DNA of 64,000 nucleotides. Source: WTXA01 sp964415195 (GTDB lineage: Bacteria; Bacillota; TC1). Below, in pieces: positions 25,419-33,357 of this stretch. The translations under genes and the position numbers were made by a program. The notes beneath the pieces are model-generated. The model searched no databases, was not told where the DNA came from, and worked only from the letters and a program-made list of their open reading frames with translations. The stretch spans positions 1 to 64,000 of the forward strand of contig CAYPYD010000007.1 in NCBI GenBank assembly GCA_964415195.1, read 5' to 3'. The first letter of the stretch is position 1. The number at the start of each line of letters is the position of its first letter.

Positions 25419-26261
25419 ATGAAATTTCATAGACGCGTAAGATATAGTCTAATATTATTCCTAGCAATATTTGTCATCATAGTTGGTGCATATAATATAT
25501 GGAACAACAATAGAGTACAACTTACTAATATAGAAATTTCAAGTAAAAACATACCTGAAGAATTTAAAGGCACACGAATTGTACAAATTTCCGATTTTCA
25601 TAATTCAAAGTTCGGAAAAGATCAATCAAAAATATTGGATAAGTTAAAAGAAGCGAAACCTGATTTTATACTAATAACCGGTGATTTGATTGATAGAAGA
25701 AACACCAAAATCGATGTTGCAGTAAGTTTTGTCAAGGACGCTATAAAAATAGCACCAATATATTTTGTCACTGGGAACCATGAAGTGCGATCAGGAGACT
25801 ACGATATATTAAAAGCAAAACTAATCGAATTAGGAGTTATAGTATTGGACAATGACTCTGTAATATTAAAGTCGGGGCAATCGACTTTGAAATTATCTGG
25901 AATCATTGACCCTGGTAAGATTGAAGGGAGTGGTAAAGTCAAGAAAGTAAATGCATCGTTAGCTAGCATAGAAGGTGAAAGTGCTGATTTTAGCATACTA
26001 TTAGCCCATAGACCAGATTTAATCAAGGTTTATGCAAAATATGACTATGATTTAATATTTTCAGGTCATGCTCATGGTGGTCAATTTCGTTTTCCCTTTA
26101 TAGGTGGTTTGTTAGCTCCAGATCAGGGATTTTTCCCCAAATATGATTCCGGTCTTATTAGATTGGGCAAGACAATAATGATTGTTAGCAGAGGTCTAGG
26201 CAATAGTGTGTTTCCTTTTCGACTCTTCAATGGGCCCGAGTTGATTTTTGTGGAACTATAA
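25419..26261 (+). CDS. Membrane-anchored metallophosphoesterase (YaeI/YkuE-like)
   Basis: A 280-residue calcineurin-like phosphoesterase with one N-terminal helix (about 8-28). The five metal blocks are present in order: ISDFHNSKFG (DxH), ITGDLID, TGNHE, LAHRPD and FSGHAHGGQFR (GHxH). Its size and C-terminal GLGNSVFPFRLFNGPEL are characteristic of YkuE/YaeI-like proteins, for which lipid headgroup or UDP-diacylglucosamine-type substrates have been proposed. The active site should face outside or sit at the membrane. Monocistronic by spacing. Confidence 0.9.
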   Translation: MKFHRRVRYSLILFLAIFVIIVGAYNIWNNNRVQLTNIEISSKNIPEEFKGTRIVQISDFHNSKFGKDQSKILDKLKEAKPDFILITGDLIDRRNTKIDVAVSFVKDAIKIAPIYFVTGNHEVRSGDYDILKAKLIELGVIVLDNDSVILKSGQSTLKLSGIIDPGKIEGSGKVKKVNASLASIEGESADFSILLAHRPDLIKVYAKYDYDLIFSGHAHGGQFRFPFIGGLLAPDQGFFPKYDSGLIRLGKTIMIVSRGLGNSVFPFRLFNGPELIFVEL

Positions 26262-26308
26262 TTGTACTATTCCAAATTTGATTATTTACGTGAAGGAGAG
26301 ATTTTAAA

Positions 26309-27028
26309 ATGAATTACAAAATGTATAAAAATTGCATAATATTTGCTACTCATGGAGACTGTCAGCAAGAAAGAGAACTAGGACAAAGATTTGTTCTCGA
26401 CATTTATCTATTAGGAAGAGACTTGAATAAAGTATGTAACGCAATAAGTGATGAAGCAGTTGAAAAAGCTGTTAAAGAAGTTGCTGTTGATACTCACTTT
26501 GACCTAGTACAAGCAGTAGTATATAACTTAAGTAACAGAATACTATCAGAATGTACAGAGGATGTACTTGAAGTTAAAATAGAATTAAGAAAACCATGTT
26601 CAACCCTACGTGTAGGACCTCCAGGAGGCTTGATCAAGCACATTGGATCCCATGGAAGCGCAAGAAGAGAAGGCTATAAGACTGAATACACAAATATGGA
26701 AGACTATAGATACACAAGAGTTGATGCAGCTAGAATCTTTAATAAAGACGTTAAGTTTGAAGTTGATGTTGATGTTGCCTTCCCTATGGAAGACTCAATC
26801 AGAGAAGATAATGTAGCCTACTCATTTAGCTACACTACTATTTATGATACAGCTGTAGATACAACTTTGGCTAACAAGGACAAAAGCCCTGAAGATATTC
26901 TTCAAGAAATAGTGAACAATATCTACAAGATTAATCCTAAAGTCTATAAAGTTAGAGCGACAATTAGAAATCTATTACCAGAAAATAATATGTCAATTGA
27001 CTGTATGGAATATCAATTAGTTAAATAA
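26309..27028 (+). CDS. FolB-like (T-fold) protein, apparently two tandem domains
   Basis: A 239-residue protein whose first half resembles dihydroneopterin aldolase: IIFATHGDCQQERELGQRFVLDIYL contains the Glu that binds pterin, and IELRKPCST holds the Lys-Pro pair; the usual catalytic Tyr region is changed to HFDLVQAVV. The second half (about 125-239: YTRVDAARIF, FEVDVDVAF, LQEIVNNIY, VRATIRNL) repeats the same strand-helix pattern, so the gene seems to be a fusion of two T-fold units, twice the usual 120 residues. No other folate genes are adjacent. GAAGGAGAG precedes the ATG. Confidence 0.7.
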   Translation: MNYKMYKNCIIFATHGDCQQERELGQRFVLDIYLLGRDLNKVCNAISDEAVEKAVKEVAVDTHFDLVQAVVYNLSNRILSECTEDVLEVKIELRKPCSTLRVGPPGGLIKHIGSHGSARREGYKTEYTNMEDYRYTRVDAARIFNKDVKFEVDVDVAFPMEDSIREDNVAYSFSYTTIYDTAVDTTLANKDKSPEDILQEIVNNIYKINPKVYKVRATIRNLLPENNMSIDCMEYQLVK

Positions 27029-27038
27029 TACTTATAAT

Positions 27039-27074
27039 AAGAAAGACTGGAAATTATTCTAGTCTTTCTTTATG
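27039..27074 (+). terminator. Rho-independent terminator
   Basis: AAGAAAGACTGGAA (27039-27052) pairs with TTCTAGTCTTTCTT (27057-27070), one G-U pair, followed by T-rich sequence. Confidence 0.88.
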
Positions 27075-27138
27075 TCTTTTACTATTTAGTCATACATGTT
27101 AGAATATAAGTAATAATTAAATGGAGGACACCTACTAA

Positions 27139-28461
27139 ATGGAAATACTGCTACTAATATTACTTATAGCTTTAAACGCTTTTTTCGCAGCAACAGAAAT
27201 AGCATTAATATCCCTCAATGATAATAAGATAAAACAAATGGCTGAGGACGGAAATAAAAAGGCCAAAAACTTGGTAAAGCTATTAGGGGAGCCAAGTAGG
27301 TTTCTTGCAACTATACAAATTGGTATAACACTGGCTGGTTTTCTCGCCAGTGCTTTTGCAGCAGGTAGTTTTGCTGAACCTTTGGTTAATTTCTTAAAAG
27401 GATTTGGGTTACCTATTCCTACTGCTGTTCTCACACCAATTGTTGTGGTATTAATTACCATGATCCTAGCTTATTTTACTTTGGTTCTTGGAGAACTTGT
27501 GCCAAAAAGAATCGCTATGAACAAGTCAGAGAGCATTTCTTTTGCAGTGGTAGGTCCTTTGATGATACTTTCAAAGATAACTTTTCCTTTTGTAAAATTA
27601 TTGACGATATCAACTAATTTTTTTGTCAGATTGTTGGGAGTGGATCCTAATTCAATAAATGACGATGTTACTGAAGAAGAAATTAGAATGATGGTCGATG
27701 TTGGTGAAGAAAAAGGAACTATCGACAAGCAAGAAAAATTTATGATAAATAATGTATTTGAGTTTAACAATAAAACAGCAGGAGATATAATGACTCATAG
27801 AGTTGAACTTGTAGCTGTACCTATAGAAACCGAACTACCTGAACTGGTTAGTATAATTAATAAAGAACACTACACCAGGATACCTGTTTATGAAGGTAAT
27901 GTTGATAATATTGTTGGAGTTTTGCATGTTAAGGACTTATTAAGATTATTGGATGATGGTTTATCAGATTCTTTTGATTTAGTTGAAAATATCAGAAAAC
28001 CTCTATATATTCCAATTTTGAGAAAGACTAATGAGATTTTTGTGGAAATGAAATTAGCTCAGACTCATATGGCTATTGTACTTGACGAATATGGCGGAAC
28101 AGCCGGTATCATTACTATTGAAGATTTATTAGAGGAAATCGTTGGTAATATATTTGATGAGTATGATGAAGAAGGTGATATCGAATTGAAAAAGCTTGAT
28201 GAAGATATTTATGAAGCTAGTGGTTTAATCACCTTGTCAGAACTAGAGGGAACTTTAGGGATAGATTTACCTACAGATGAGTATGATACTTTAAATGGTT
28301 TTTTAATAAATTTATTCGGGCATCTACCTACTGGTAAAGTTGGAGAAGTAGTGAAATTTGGTAATATTGAGTTCAAGGTGCTAATTGCAACATACAAGAG
28401 AATTGAAAGGGTCTTGATTCATATATATCATGAAGAAACTGAAAATGATGATATTGAATAA
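27139..28461 (+). CDS. CNNM/CorC-HlyC family membrane protein with CBS pair
   Basis: A 440-residue protein: an N-terminal DUF21 membrane domain (about 1-190, with FFAATEIALISLN and LVLGELVPKRIAM), a CBS-pair (about 210-335, MTHRVELVAVP, YTRIPVYEG, DEYGGTAGIITIEDLLEEIVG) and a C-terminal CorC_HlyC transporter-associated domain (about 355-430). The family is linked to Mg2+/Co2+ export and magnesium homeostasis; the old name hemolysin is misleading. GGAGG precedes the ATG. All domains look intact. Confidence 0.93.
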   Translation: MEILLLILLIALNAFFAATEIALISLNDNKIKQMAEDGNKKAKNLVKLLGEPSRFLATIQIGITLAGFLASAFAAGSFAEPLVNFLKGFGLPIPTAVLTPIVVVLITMILAYFTLVLGELVPKRIAMNKSESISFAVVGPLMILSKITFPFVKLLTISTNFFVRLLGVDPNSINDDVTEEEIRMMVDVGEEKGTIDKQEKFMINNVFEFNNKTAGDIMTHRVELVAVPIETELPELVSIINKEHYTRIPVYEGNVDNIVGVLHVKDLLRLLDDGLSDSFDLVENIRKPLYIPILRKTNEIFVEMKLAQTHMAIVLDEYGGTAGIITIEDLLEEIVGNIFDEYDEEGDIELKKLDEDIYEASGLITLSELEGTLGIDLPTDEYDTLNGFLINLFGHLPTGKVGEVVKFGNIEFKVLIATYKRIERVLIHIYHEETENDDIE

Positions 28462-28525
28462 ATAAAGGTAAATGATATAATTAATTATTGAATGTTAAGA
28501 TAATATATATTTAGGAGGAATAAAA

Positions 28526-29281
28526 GTGAAAAAAATTGGAATTTTAGTAGTATTAATTGTGATGATGTTATTTGTAACTGCGTGTGGTGGTGCCAAGAAC
28601 GACAAGTTGTTGACAGTTGGAACAGAACCAACATTTCCTCCATTTGAGTTTACAGATGAAAAAACAGGTAAGATTGATGGTTTTGATATAGCGTTGATTA
28701 CTGCTATGGCAGAAAAAGCTGGCTATGAAGTAAAAATTACCAGTGTTGCTTTTGACGGTTTGATTGCTGCCTTACAATCAGGAAATATTGATATAGTAGC
28801 AAGTGCAATGTCAATTACTCCTGAAAGAGAAGAAAGTGTGAAGTTTTCTGATCCATATATTGATGCAGGTCTAACTATTGCTGTTACACAAAAAGATGAT
28901 GATATAAAAGGCGAAGCTGACCTAAAGGATAAGGTTGTTGGAGTTCAAATCGGAACAACAGGAGCTGAAACCGCAAACGAGCTAAAAGCTAGTGGTAAGG
29001 TGAAAGAGGTTAAGACCTACAACACTATTGACGTAGCTTTTCTTGATTTATTAAATGGTGCTATTGATTGTGTAATCAATGACGGCCCAGTTAATGAAGC
29101 TTATATGAATAAAAATGAAGGCAAGATAAAAATTGTTGGTGATACATTAGTAAGTGATCAATATGGTTTTGCAGTTGCCAAGAGTAATGATAAATTAATT
29201 GGCGAATTGAATAAAGCATTAAAAGAACTTATCGAAGATGGTACTTATGATACATTGGTTGCAAAATATTTCGGCGAATAG
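28526..29281 (+). CDS. Amino-acid ABC transporter substrate-binding lipoprotein
   Basis: A 251-residue extracellular solute-binding protein family 3 member that delivers a polar amino acid to the permease encoded downstream. The signal peptide ends in VTACGG (lipobox). The binding domain opens with LLTVGTEPTFPPFEFTD, with GFDIALITAMAEKAGY, MSITPEREESVKFSDPY and VGVQIGTTGAE. The exact ligand (Gln, Cys, Arg or His type) cannot be read. The start is GTG 28526 after TTAGGAGG. A hairpin between this gene and the permease may raise receptor mRNA relative to the rest. Confidence 0.94.
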   Translation: MKKIGILVVLIVMMLFVTACGGAKNDKLLTVGTEPTFPPFEFTDEKTGKIDGFDIALITAMAEKAGYEVKITSVAFDGLIAALQSGNIDIVASAMSITPEREESVKFSDPYIDAGLTIAVTQKDDDIKGEADLKDKVVGVQIGTTGAETANELKASGKVKEVKTYNTIDVAFLDLLNGAIDCVINDGPVNEAYMNKNEGKIKIVGDTLVSDQYGFAVAKSNDKLIGELNKALKELIEDGTYDTLVAKYFGE

Positions 29282-29290
29282 TTAAATTCG

Positions 29291-29325
29291 GGATGCAACA
29301 TCTTTGTATGTTGCATCCTTTGTTT
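29291..29325 (+). terminator. Intra-operon hairpin (partial terminator)
   Basis: GGATGCAACAT (29291-29301) pairs with ATGTTGCATCC (29308-29318), then TTTGTTTT. Located between receptor and permease genes of the same transporter. Confidence 0.85.
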
Positions 29326-29338
29326 TGAGGTGAAGGGT

Positions 29339-30019
29339 ATGTCTTTTTTAGATCATGCATTGAGGGTATTACCTCTATTGTTAGAGGGGCTTAGGTTATC
29401 TATTCTTGTAACTGTTATTTCAGCTATTATTGGTATTTTTCTAGGGCTTTTTATAGGCCTTGGAAGACTTTCAAAGAAAAGTGTTATTAAATGGTTAGCG
29501 TCTGTTTATGTGAATTTTATTAGAGGGACTCCGCTTTTGGTTCAATTGTTGATTATTTATGCGGGTATTCCTCAGATTATTATGTTCATTACAAATCAAC
29601 CAAGTCCAATGTCTCCAATAGCTGCAGCTATTGCTGCATGTAGTTTGAATAGTGCTGCTTATGTTGCTGAGATTTTTAGAGCTGGTATTCAGTCGATTGA
29701 TAATGGACAGATTGAAGCTGCTCGTTCCTTGGGGTTAACCAAGAATCAGGCTATGGCTCAAGTAATCCTGCCACAGGCTTTCAGAAGGATTATTCCTCCA
29801 CTTGGTAATGAGTTGATTACTCTTTTAAAGGAGACTTCAATTCTTTCAGCAATTGGTTTAGAGGAAATGATGCGTAAGGGGCAGTTGTATGTGGCTAGTA
29901 CTTTCCAGCCTTTTCCAGTTTATATAACTGTGGCACTTTGTTATTTTGTTATAGTGCTTTTAATTTCTAAGGGCTTGTCTCTTTTGGAGAGGAGGTTGAG
30001 GATTAGTGTTGAAGATTAA
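29339..30019 (+). CDS. Amino-acid ABC transporter permease
   Basis: A 226-residue HisM/GlnP-type membrane subunit with about five helices. The EAA loop that docks on the ATPase is QIEAARSLGLTKNQAMAQVILPQAFRRIIPPLGNE. FIRGTPLLVQLLIIY and LKETSILSAIG are also typical. ATG 29339 is preferred to the GTG at 29330, which lies in the GAGGTGA ribosome binding site. It overlaps the ATPase gene by 14 bases. It forms a homodimer in this transporter type, as only one permease gene is present. Confidence 0.94.
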   Translation: MSFLDHALRVLPLLLEGLRLSILVTVISAIIGIFLGLFIGLGRLSKKSVIKWLASVYVNFIRGTPLLVQLLIIYAGIPQIIMFITNQPSPMSPIAAAIAACSLNSAAYVAEIFRAGIQSIDNGQIEAARSLGLTKNQAMAQVILPQAFRRIIPPLGNELITLLKETSILSAIGLEEMMRKGQLYVASTFQPFPVYITVALCYFVIVLLISKGLSLLERRLRISVED

Positions 30020-30728
30020 TAACTTACATAAAAGTTTTAAGGATTTGAAGGTGCTTAAGGGTATTACGACTGAGATTCATCCTGGTGAGGTTGTTTGTGT
30101 TATCGGACCTAGTGGTAGTGGCAAGAGTACATTCCTTCGTTGCTTGAATAGGCTTGAAGAAGCGACTTCTGGTGATATTTTTGTTGAGGGTATCAATATT
30201 AATGATAAAGGTGTGGATATAAATAAGATTAGGGAAGAAATGGGAATGGTTTTCCAGCGTTTTAACTTGTTTCCTCATAAGAAGGTTATTGATAATATTA
30301 TGTTAGCACCAATGAAGGTAAGGAAATTGAGTAAGGAAGATGCTAGAAAGTTAGCTCTTGCTCTTTTAGATAAGGTTGGTTTGTCTGATAAGGTTGATAG
30401 TTATCCTGATCAATTATCCGGTGGTCAACAACAACGTGTGGCTATTGCAAGAGCTCTTGCGATGGAGCCTAAGGTTATGTTGTTTGATGAGCCTACTAGT
30501 GCCTTGGATCCTGAGATGGTTGGAGAGGTGCTTCAGGTTATGAAGACTTTGGCCAAGGAGGGTATGACTATGGTGGTTGTTACTCATGAGATGGGTTTTG
30601 CCAGGGAAGTTGGTACTAGAGTTTTGTTTATGGATGACGGTGTTATTGTTGAAGAGGGTACTCCTATGGAGATGTTTACAGATAGTAAGCATGCCAGAAC
30701 TCAGGAGTTTCTAAGTAGAATATTGTAG
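30006..30728 (+). CDS. Amino-acid ABC transporter ATP-binding protein
   Basis: A 240-residue GlnQ/HisP-type ATPase. Walker A GPSGSGKST, Q-loop FQRFNLFPH, signature LSGGQQQRVAIARAL, Walker B VMLFDEPTSALDPE and the switch His in VVTHEM are all intact. Start is GTG 30006 (TTG 30009 is possible), within the permease gene, with AGGAGG ten bases upstream. A terminator closes the operon. Confidence 0.96.
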   Translation: MLKINNLHKSFKDLKVLKGITTEIHPGEVVCVIGPSGSGKSTFLRCLNRLEEATSGDIFVEGININDKGVDINKIREEMGMVFQRFNLFPHKKVIDNIMLAPMKVRKLSKEDARKLALALLDKVGLSDKVDSYPDQLSGGQQQRVAIARALAMEPKVMLFDEPTSALDPEMVGEVLQVMKTLAKEGMTMVVVTHEMGFAREVGTRVLFMDDGVIVEEGTPMEMFTDSKHARTQEFLSRIL

Positions 30729-30734
30729 TTTTTT

Positions 30735-30759
30735 AGGAACCGGGTGACTGGTTCCTTTA
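30735..30759 (+). terminator. Terminator of the amino-acid ABC operon
   Basis: AGGAACC (30735-30741) pairs with GGTTCCT (30750-30756), followed by TT. Confidence 0.8.
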
Positions 30760-30796
30760 TCATAATTTAATTATGTTTGGTTGAAGGAGGTATCTT

Positions 30797-31939
30797 ATGT
30801 ATAATTTTGATTATTTTAATCCTACAAAGATTTTGTTTGGTAGGGACAGGTTGTCTGAGCTTAGTTGTGAAATTCCTAGTGATAGTAGGATTATGTTGGT
30901 TTATGGACAGGGTAGCGCTGTTAGAAGTGGATTGATTGATAGAATAAGGAAAATATTGGGTGATAGGATAGTTGGGGAGTTTTTTGGTATTGAAGCAAAT
31001 CCTAGGTTTTCTACCTTGTTGAAGGGTGTAGAAAAAATTGAGGATTGTGGTGCTGATTTTCTTTTGGCTGTTGGTGGTGGTTCAGTTATGGATGGGACTA
31101 AGTTTATGGCTTTGGTTAGTCAGTATGAGGGTGATGATTTGTTATCCTTTTTGAAGTCATATAGTATTGGGTCTTGTGTTGAGACAGCTTTGCCTCTTGG
31201 TGTTGTTTGTACTTTGCCTGCTACTGGTTCTGAGATGAATTGTGGTGGGGTTATTAGCCATGAGGATGGAAAGTTCTATTTTAGTAGCCCTTTGGTATAT
31301 CCTAGGTTTTCTTTCTTGGATCCTACGTTGACTTTTACCTTGCCACGTGAGCAGGTTGCTAATGGTGTAGTTGATGCTTTTGTGCATATTATTGAAGGAT
31401 ATGTGACTAAGAATGTTGAGGCTAGATTTCAAGATAGAGCTTGTGAAGGTCTACTCCGGACTTTAATTGAAGTTGGTAAGAAGAGTATGGATAATCCAGA
31501 AGACTATGATGCAAGGGCTAATTTGGTTTGGTGTTCTACGATGGCCTTAAATGGCATTTTGGCTGTTGGGACTCCAGAGGATTGGAAAGGTCATATGCTT
31601 GGTCATCAGTTGACTGCTAGTTTTGGTTTTGATCATGGTAAAAGTTTGGCTGTTGTTATGCCTGCTTTGTGGTCAGTTGCCAGGGAAGAGAAAAGGGCTA
31701 AAATATTACAGTTTGGCGAACGTGTTTTTGATATAGTTGGTGAGGCTAGCGATGAGGATATTACTATTGATAGGATTATTGATAGGTTGAGGGAGTTTTT
31801 TGAGAGCTTGGAAGTTAAGACTCGTTTTAGTGATTATGGTATGGGTCAAGCTGAGGTAGAGGTTATTCTAGCTGGTTTGGCCAAGTATGGACAAGGTGAT
31901 CCTGTCTTTAATAGAAGTGTTTTAGAATTGGCTATTTAA
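30797..31939 (+). CDS. Iron-containing alcohol dehydrogenase (YqhD/BdhA-like)
   Basis: A 380-residue NAD(P)H-dependent alcohol dehydrogenase of the iron-activated family, reducing aldehydes to alcohols in fermentation or detoxification. The start MYNFDYFNPTKILFG is diagnostic of the YqhD/butanol-dehydrogenase subgroup. LAVGGGSVMDGTK binds the cofactor; metal ligands lie in NGVVDAFVHIIEGY (Asp, His), GHMLGHQL (His) and FGFDHGKSLA (His). GAAGGAGG precedes the ATG. It converges on the ImmA gene, overlapping it by eight bases. Confidence 0.94.
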   Translation: MYNFDYFNPTKILFGRDRLSELSCEIPSDSRIMLVYGQGSAVRSGLIDRIRKILGDRIVGEFFGIEANPRFSTLLKGVEKIEDCGADFLLAVGGGSVMDGTKFMALVSQYEGDDLLSFLKSYSIGSCVETALPLGVVCTLPATGSEMNCGGVISHEDGKFYFSSPLVYPRFSFLDPTLTFTLPREQVANGVVDAFVHIIEGYVTKNVEARFQDRACEGLLRTLIEVGKKSMDNPEDYDARANLVWCSTMALNGILAVGTPEDWKGHMLGHQLTASFGFDHGKSLAVVMPALWSVAREEKRAKILQFGERVFDIVGEASDEDITIDRIIDRLREFFESLEVKTRFSDYGMGQAEVEVILAGLAKYGQGDPVFNRSVLELAI

Positions 31940-32444
31940 GAAAGTTGCTTTTTGGTAACCCAAAGGTTTTAAGGTTTTCTTTTCTTTTGTATAGTTCATT
32001 TACTTTAATTAGTAGGAGATTGATGTCTACTCCGAGCATACTTGCTACTTGGTAGACGTCAAAACCTTCCTTGAAACAAGTATAGACTACTTCGTCATCT
32101 AGAAGTAGTTCGCTGGCAAATATGTTGGCTTCGTATTCCGGTTTTGATTTCATATCGTAAAGAACAAATTCTTGGAAAATGCTACTCTTTAGATATATTC
32201 TGTGTAGTAGATCATGTCCTAATTCATGGGCGCAGACTAGGTGCTGCATCTCTAAGGGTAAGTTGCTATTGATGAAGATGTAGCGGTTTCTTAAAATGAC
32301 TTTGTACATTCCTTTTAGGTTTAAAAAGTCATCTCGAAATATTATATTGACACCAAGTTCCTTGGCTAGTGCAAAGGGATCTCTGGTGTCATATTTTTTT
32401 ATTAGTGTATCTACCATCTTGAATATTTTTTGTTCTTTTTTCAT
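31932..32444 (-). CDS. ImmA/IrrE-family metallopeptidase
   Basis: A 170-residue COG2856 zinc peptidase. The metal site is HExxH in VCAHELGHDLLH, with the third ligand in EYEANIFASELL. Relatives are ImmA, which cleaves the ImmR repressor of ICEBs1, and IrrE/PprI, which cleaves DdrO in Deinococcus after DNA damage. The gene overlaps the XRE regulator's stop by one base (TAATG), so protease and repressor are made together. No integrase or conjugation gene is near, so this is not an obvious part of a mobile element. Confidence 0.93.
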   Translation of the reverse strand: MKKEQKIFKMVDTLIKKYDTRDPFALAKELGVNIIFRDDFLNLKGMYKVILRNRYIFINSNLPLEMQHLVCAHELGHDLLHRIYLKSSIFQEFVLYDMKSKPEYEANIFASELLLDDEVVYTCFKEGFDVYQVASMLGVDINLLLIKVNELYKRKENLKTFGLPKSNFLK

Positions 32445-32794
32445 TATTTGTTCCTATATTTCTTGTTCTTTTCCTTTGCATCGATGTAGGCTTCGGTTAT
32501 TGCCTGGAAAACTGCTTCTTTGTCTTCTTCTCCTAGTTCTCCTCCTGCAAATAGTGCTTGTATTTCTAATATTAGTAAGTCGGCAGGTTTAAAATCCTGA
32601 CTGGACATCAAGGCAGTCATACTTGTTCTTAGTGCTCTAGCCAGTCTTGATAGTATGGCTACGTCCTTTGGGTGTCTGTTGTTGCTTTCATAGTTCTGGA
32701 TGGAGCGTGTGGTTACTCCTACCTCTTCAGCCAGTTCCTTTTGGCTCAGACCTTGTTTTTTTCTTAGTTCTTTTAGTGTATCTCCAAATAGCAT
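32444..32794 (-). CDS. XRE-family repressor (ImmR/DdrO-like partner of ImmA)
   Basis: A 116-residue regulator. The N-terminal helix-turn-helix (about 4-58: LKELRKKQGLSQKELAEEVGVTTRSIQNYE) is followed by a helical C-terminal part (about 65-110) that probably dimerises. ATG 32794 is used since AAAGGAG lies eight bases upstream; the in-frame TTG at 32800 is too close. Its operon carries an operator-like inverted repeat at the start site (32812-32828) that also occurs at the small peptide gene and twice at dinB, so I infer that it represses all three and is removed by ImmA. Confidence 0.9.
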   Translation of the reverse strand: MLFGDTLKELRKKQGLSQKELAEEVGVTTRSIQNYESNNRHPKDVAILSRLARALRTSMTALMSSQDFKPADLLILEIQALFAGGELGEEDKEAVFQAITEAYIDAKEKNKKYRNK

Positions 32795-32811
32795 TTCCAA
32801 GTCTCCTTTAT

Positions 32812-32863
32812 ATGAACGATATTTCGTTACGTTTAGTTTATCTTTTTATGACATTGTTGTCAA
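32812..32863 (-). promoter_or_regulatory. Promoter and operator of the XRE-ImmA operon
   Basis: On the minus strand: TTGACA (32863-32858), 17 bases, TAAACT (32840-32835). Just downstream is AACGAA-ATAT-CGTTCAT (32828-32812), covering the start site. The 13-base core CGAAATATCGTTC is identical to the second dinB site. Confidence 0.78.
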
Positions 32864-32885
32864 GGATGTTTTTGTATTATTAATG

Positions 32886-33002
32886 GAAAAAGTAATCACC
32901 CCACTAGTAAAGGGTGATTACTTTTTAGCTACAGTTGAAACATTAAAATAAATGTTCATTTTAGCATTTGGTCTAATCTATTTTTGCAGCAGAAGTGATT
33001 AC
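32886..33002 (-). ncRNA. Possible leftward small RNA
   Basis: A minus-strand promoter TTGATT (33037-33032), 17 bases, TATAAT (33014-33009) predicts a start near 33002; the hairpin at 32926-32887 would end it after about 115 nt. There is no convincing reading frame with a ribosome binding site inside. Its 5' end GTAATCACTTCTG is nearly the same as one arm of the toxin hairpin at 33275, so pairing with that mRNA is conceivable. Confidence 0.45.
32887..32926. terminator. Bidirectional hairpin upstream of the XRE promoter
   Basis: AAAAAGTAATCACCC (32887-32901) pairs with GGGTGATTACTTTTT (32912-32926), a 15-base stem. On the minus strand it would end the RNA from the promoter at 33037-33009. Its GTAATCAC-NNN-CTAG-NNN-GTGATTAC layout matches the hairpin at 33275-33304. 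Confidence 0.8.
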
Positions 33003-33055
33003 AAGAATATTATATATTCTTCCGTCTAATAAATCAATAATAAATTGAATAAGTA

Positions 33056-33084
33056 TTGACCGAATGTATATAAAATATTAGAAT
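33056..33084 (+). promoter_or_regulatory. Promoter of the 25-codon peptide gene
   Basis: TTGACC (33056-33061), 17-base spacer, TAGAAT (33079-33084). Predicted start near 33091, leaving a leader of about 110 bases before the peptide ATG. Confidence 0.75.
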
Positions 33085-33094
33085 ACTATTATGG

Positions 33095-33111
33095 ATGAAC
33101 GTTTATTCGTT
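33095..33111 (+). promoter_or_regulatory. Operator-like site at the peptide gene promoter
   Basis: ATGAACG-TTTA-TTCGTT; its complement AACGAA-TAAA-CGTTCAT matches the XRE operon site AACGAA-ATAT-CGTTCAT at every base outside the central four. It lies just after the predicted transcription start. Confidence 0.65.
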
Positions 33112-33200
33112 TATTCGGTATATGGTGTAGATAGTTAATACAGAGTGGTTATGCATTATCTTTTTTAAAATCGAAAGATTGAGGAAAGGAGGTGTTGCTA

Positions 33201-33278
33201 ATGGGAATATATGAGTCAGTATATATATTGATTTTATATACAATGTTAGTAGTGTCTATTATAGACATAAAAAAGTAA
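33201..33278 (+). CDS. Putative type I toxin, Hol_Tox-like 25-residue membrane peptide
   Basis: The ATG at 33201 follows a strong AAAGGAGGTG. The peptide MGIYESVYILILYTMLVVSI-IDIKK has the N-terminal xYESx motif, one membrane helix and a lysine tail, as in the putative holin-like toxin (Hol_Tox) and TxpA/BsrG peptides of Firmicutes, which damage the membrane when overproduced. The stop codon lies inside a hairpin. A consensus promoter on the opposite strand faces it. The upstream operator-like site suggests induction with dinB. Toxicity is inferred, not shown. Confidence 0.68.
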   Translation: MGIYESVYILILYTMLVVSIIDIKK

Positions 33279-33351
33279 TCACTCTGCTAGAACAGAGTGA
33301 TTACTAATTAATGTAGTTACTTCGTGCATAACCATTAGATGGTTACTATCT
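33269..33351 (-). ncRNA. Predicted antisense RNA to the toxin mRNA 3' end
   Basis: The promoter at 33386-33358 on the minus strand predicts a start near 33351. The RNA would run left and stop at the hairpin GTAATCACTCTG (33275-33286) / CAGAGTGATTAC (33293-33304), which on this strand is followed by six T (33274-33269). The product, about 80 nt, is complementary to the last ten bases of the peptide gene and its 3' untranslated region, as in txpA/RatA. On the plus strand the same hairpin lacks a T-run, so the mRNA may extend through it and be available for pairing. Confidence 0.62.
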
Positions 33352-33357
33352 ACCCAT

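Noticed and set aside
31932..32794. Prophage or ICE control region, since ImmA/ImmR pairs are typical of such elements
   Set aside because: No integrase, excisionase, relaxase or structural gene lies on either side, and no attachment-site repeats were seen, so a mobile element is not supported here.
33091..33138. Leaderless 15-codon frame (MDERLFVYSVYGVDS) at the peptide gene's predicted start
   Set aside because: It has no ribosome binding site and lies on the operator-like repeat, which explains the sequence better than coding.
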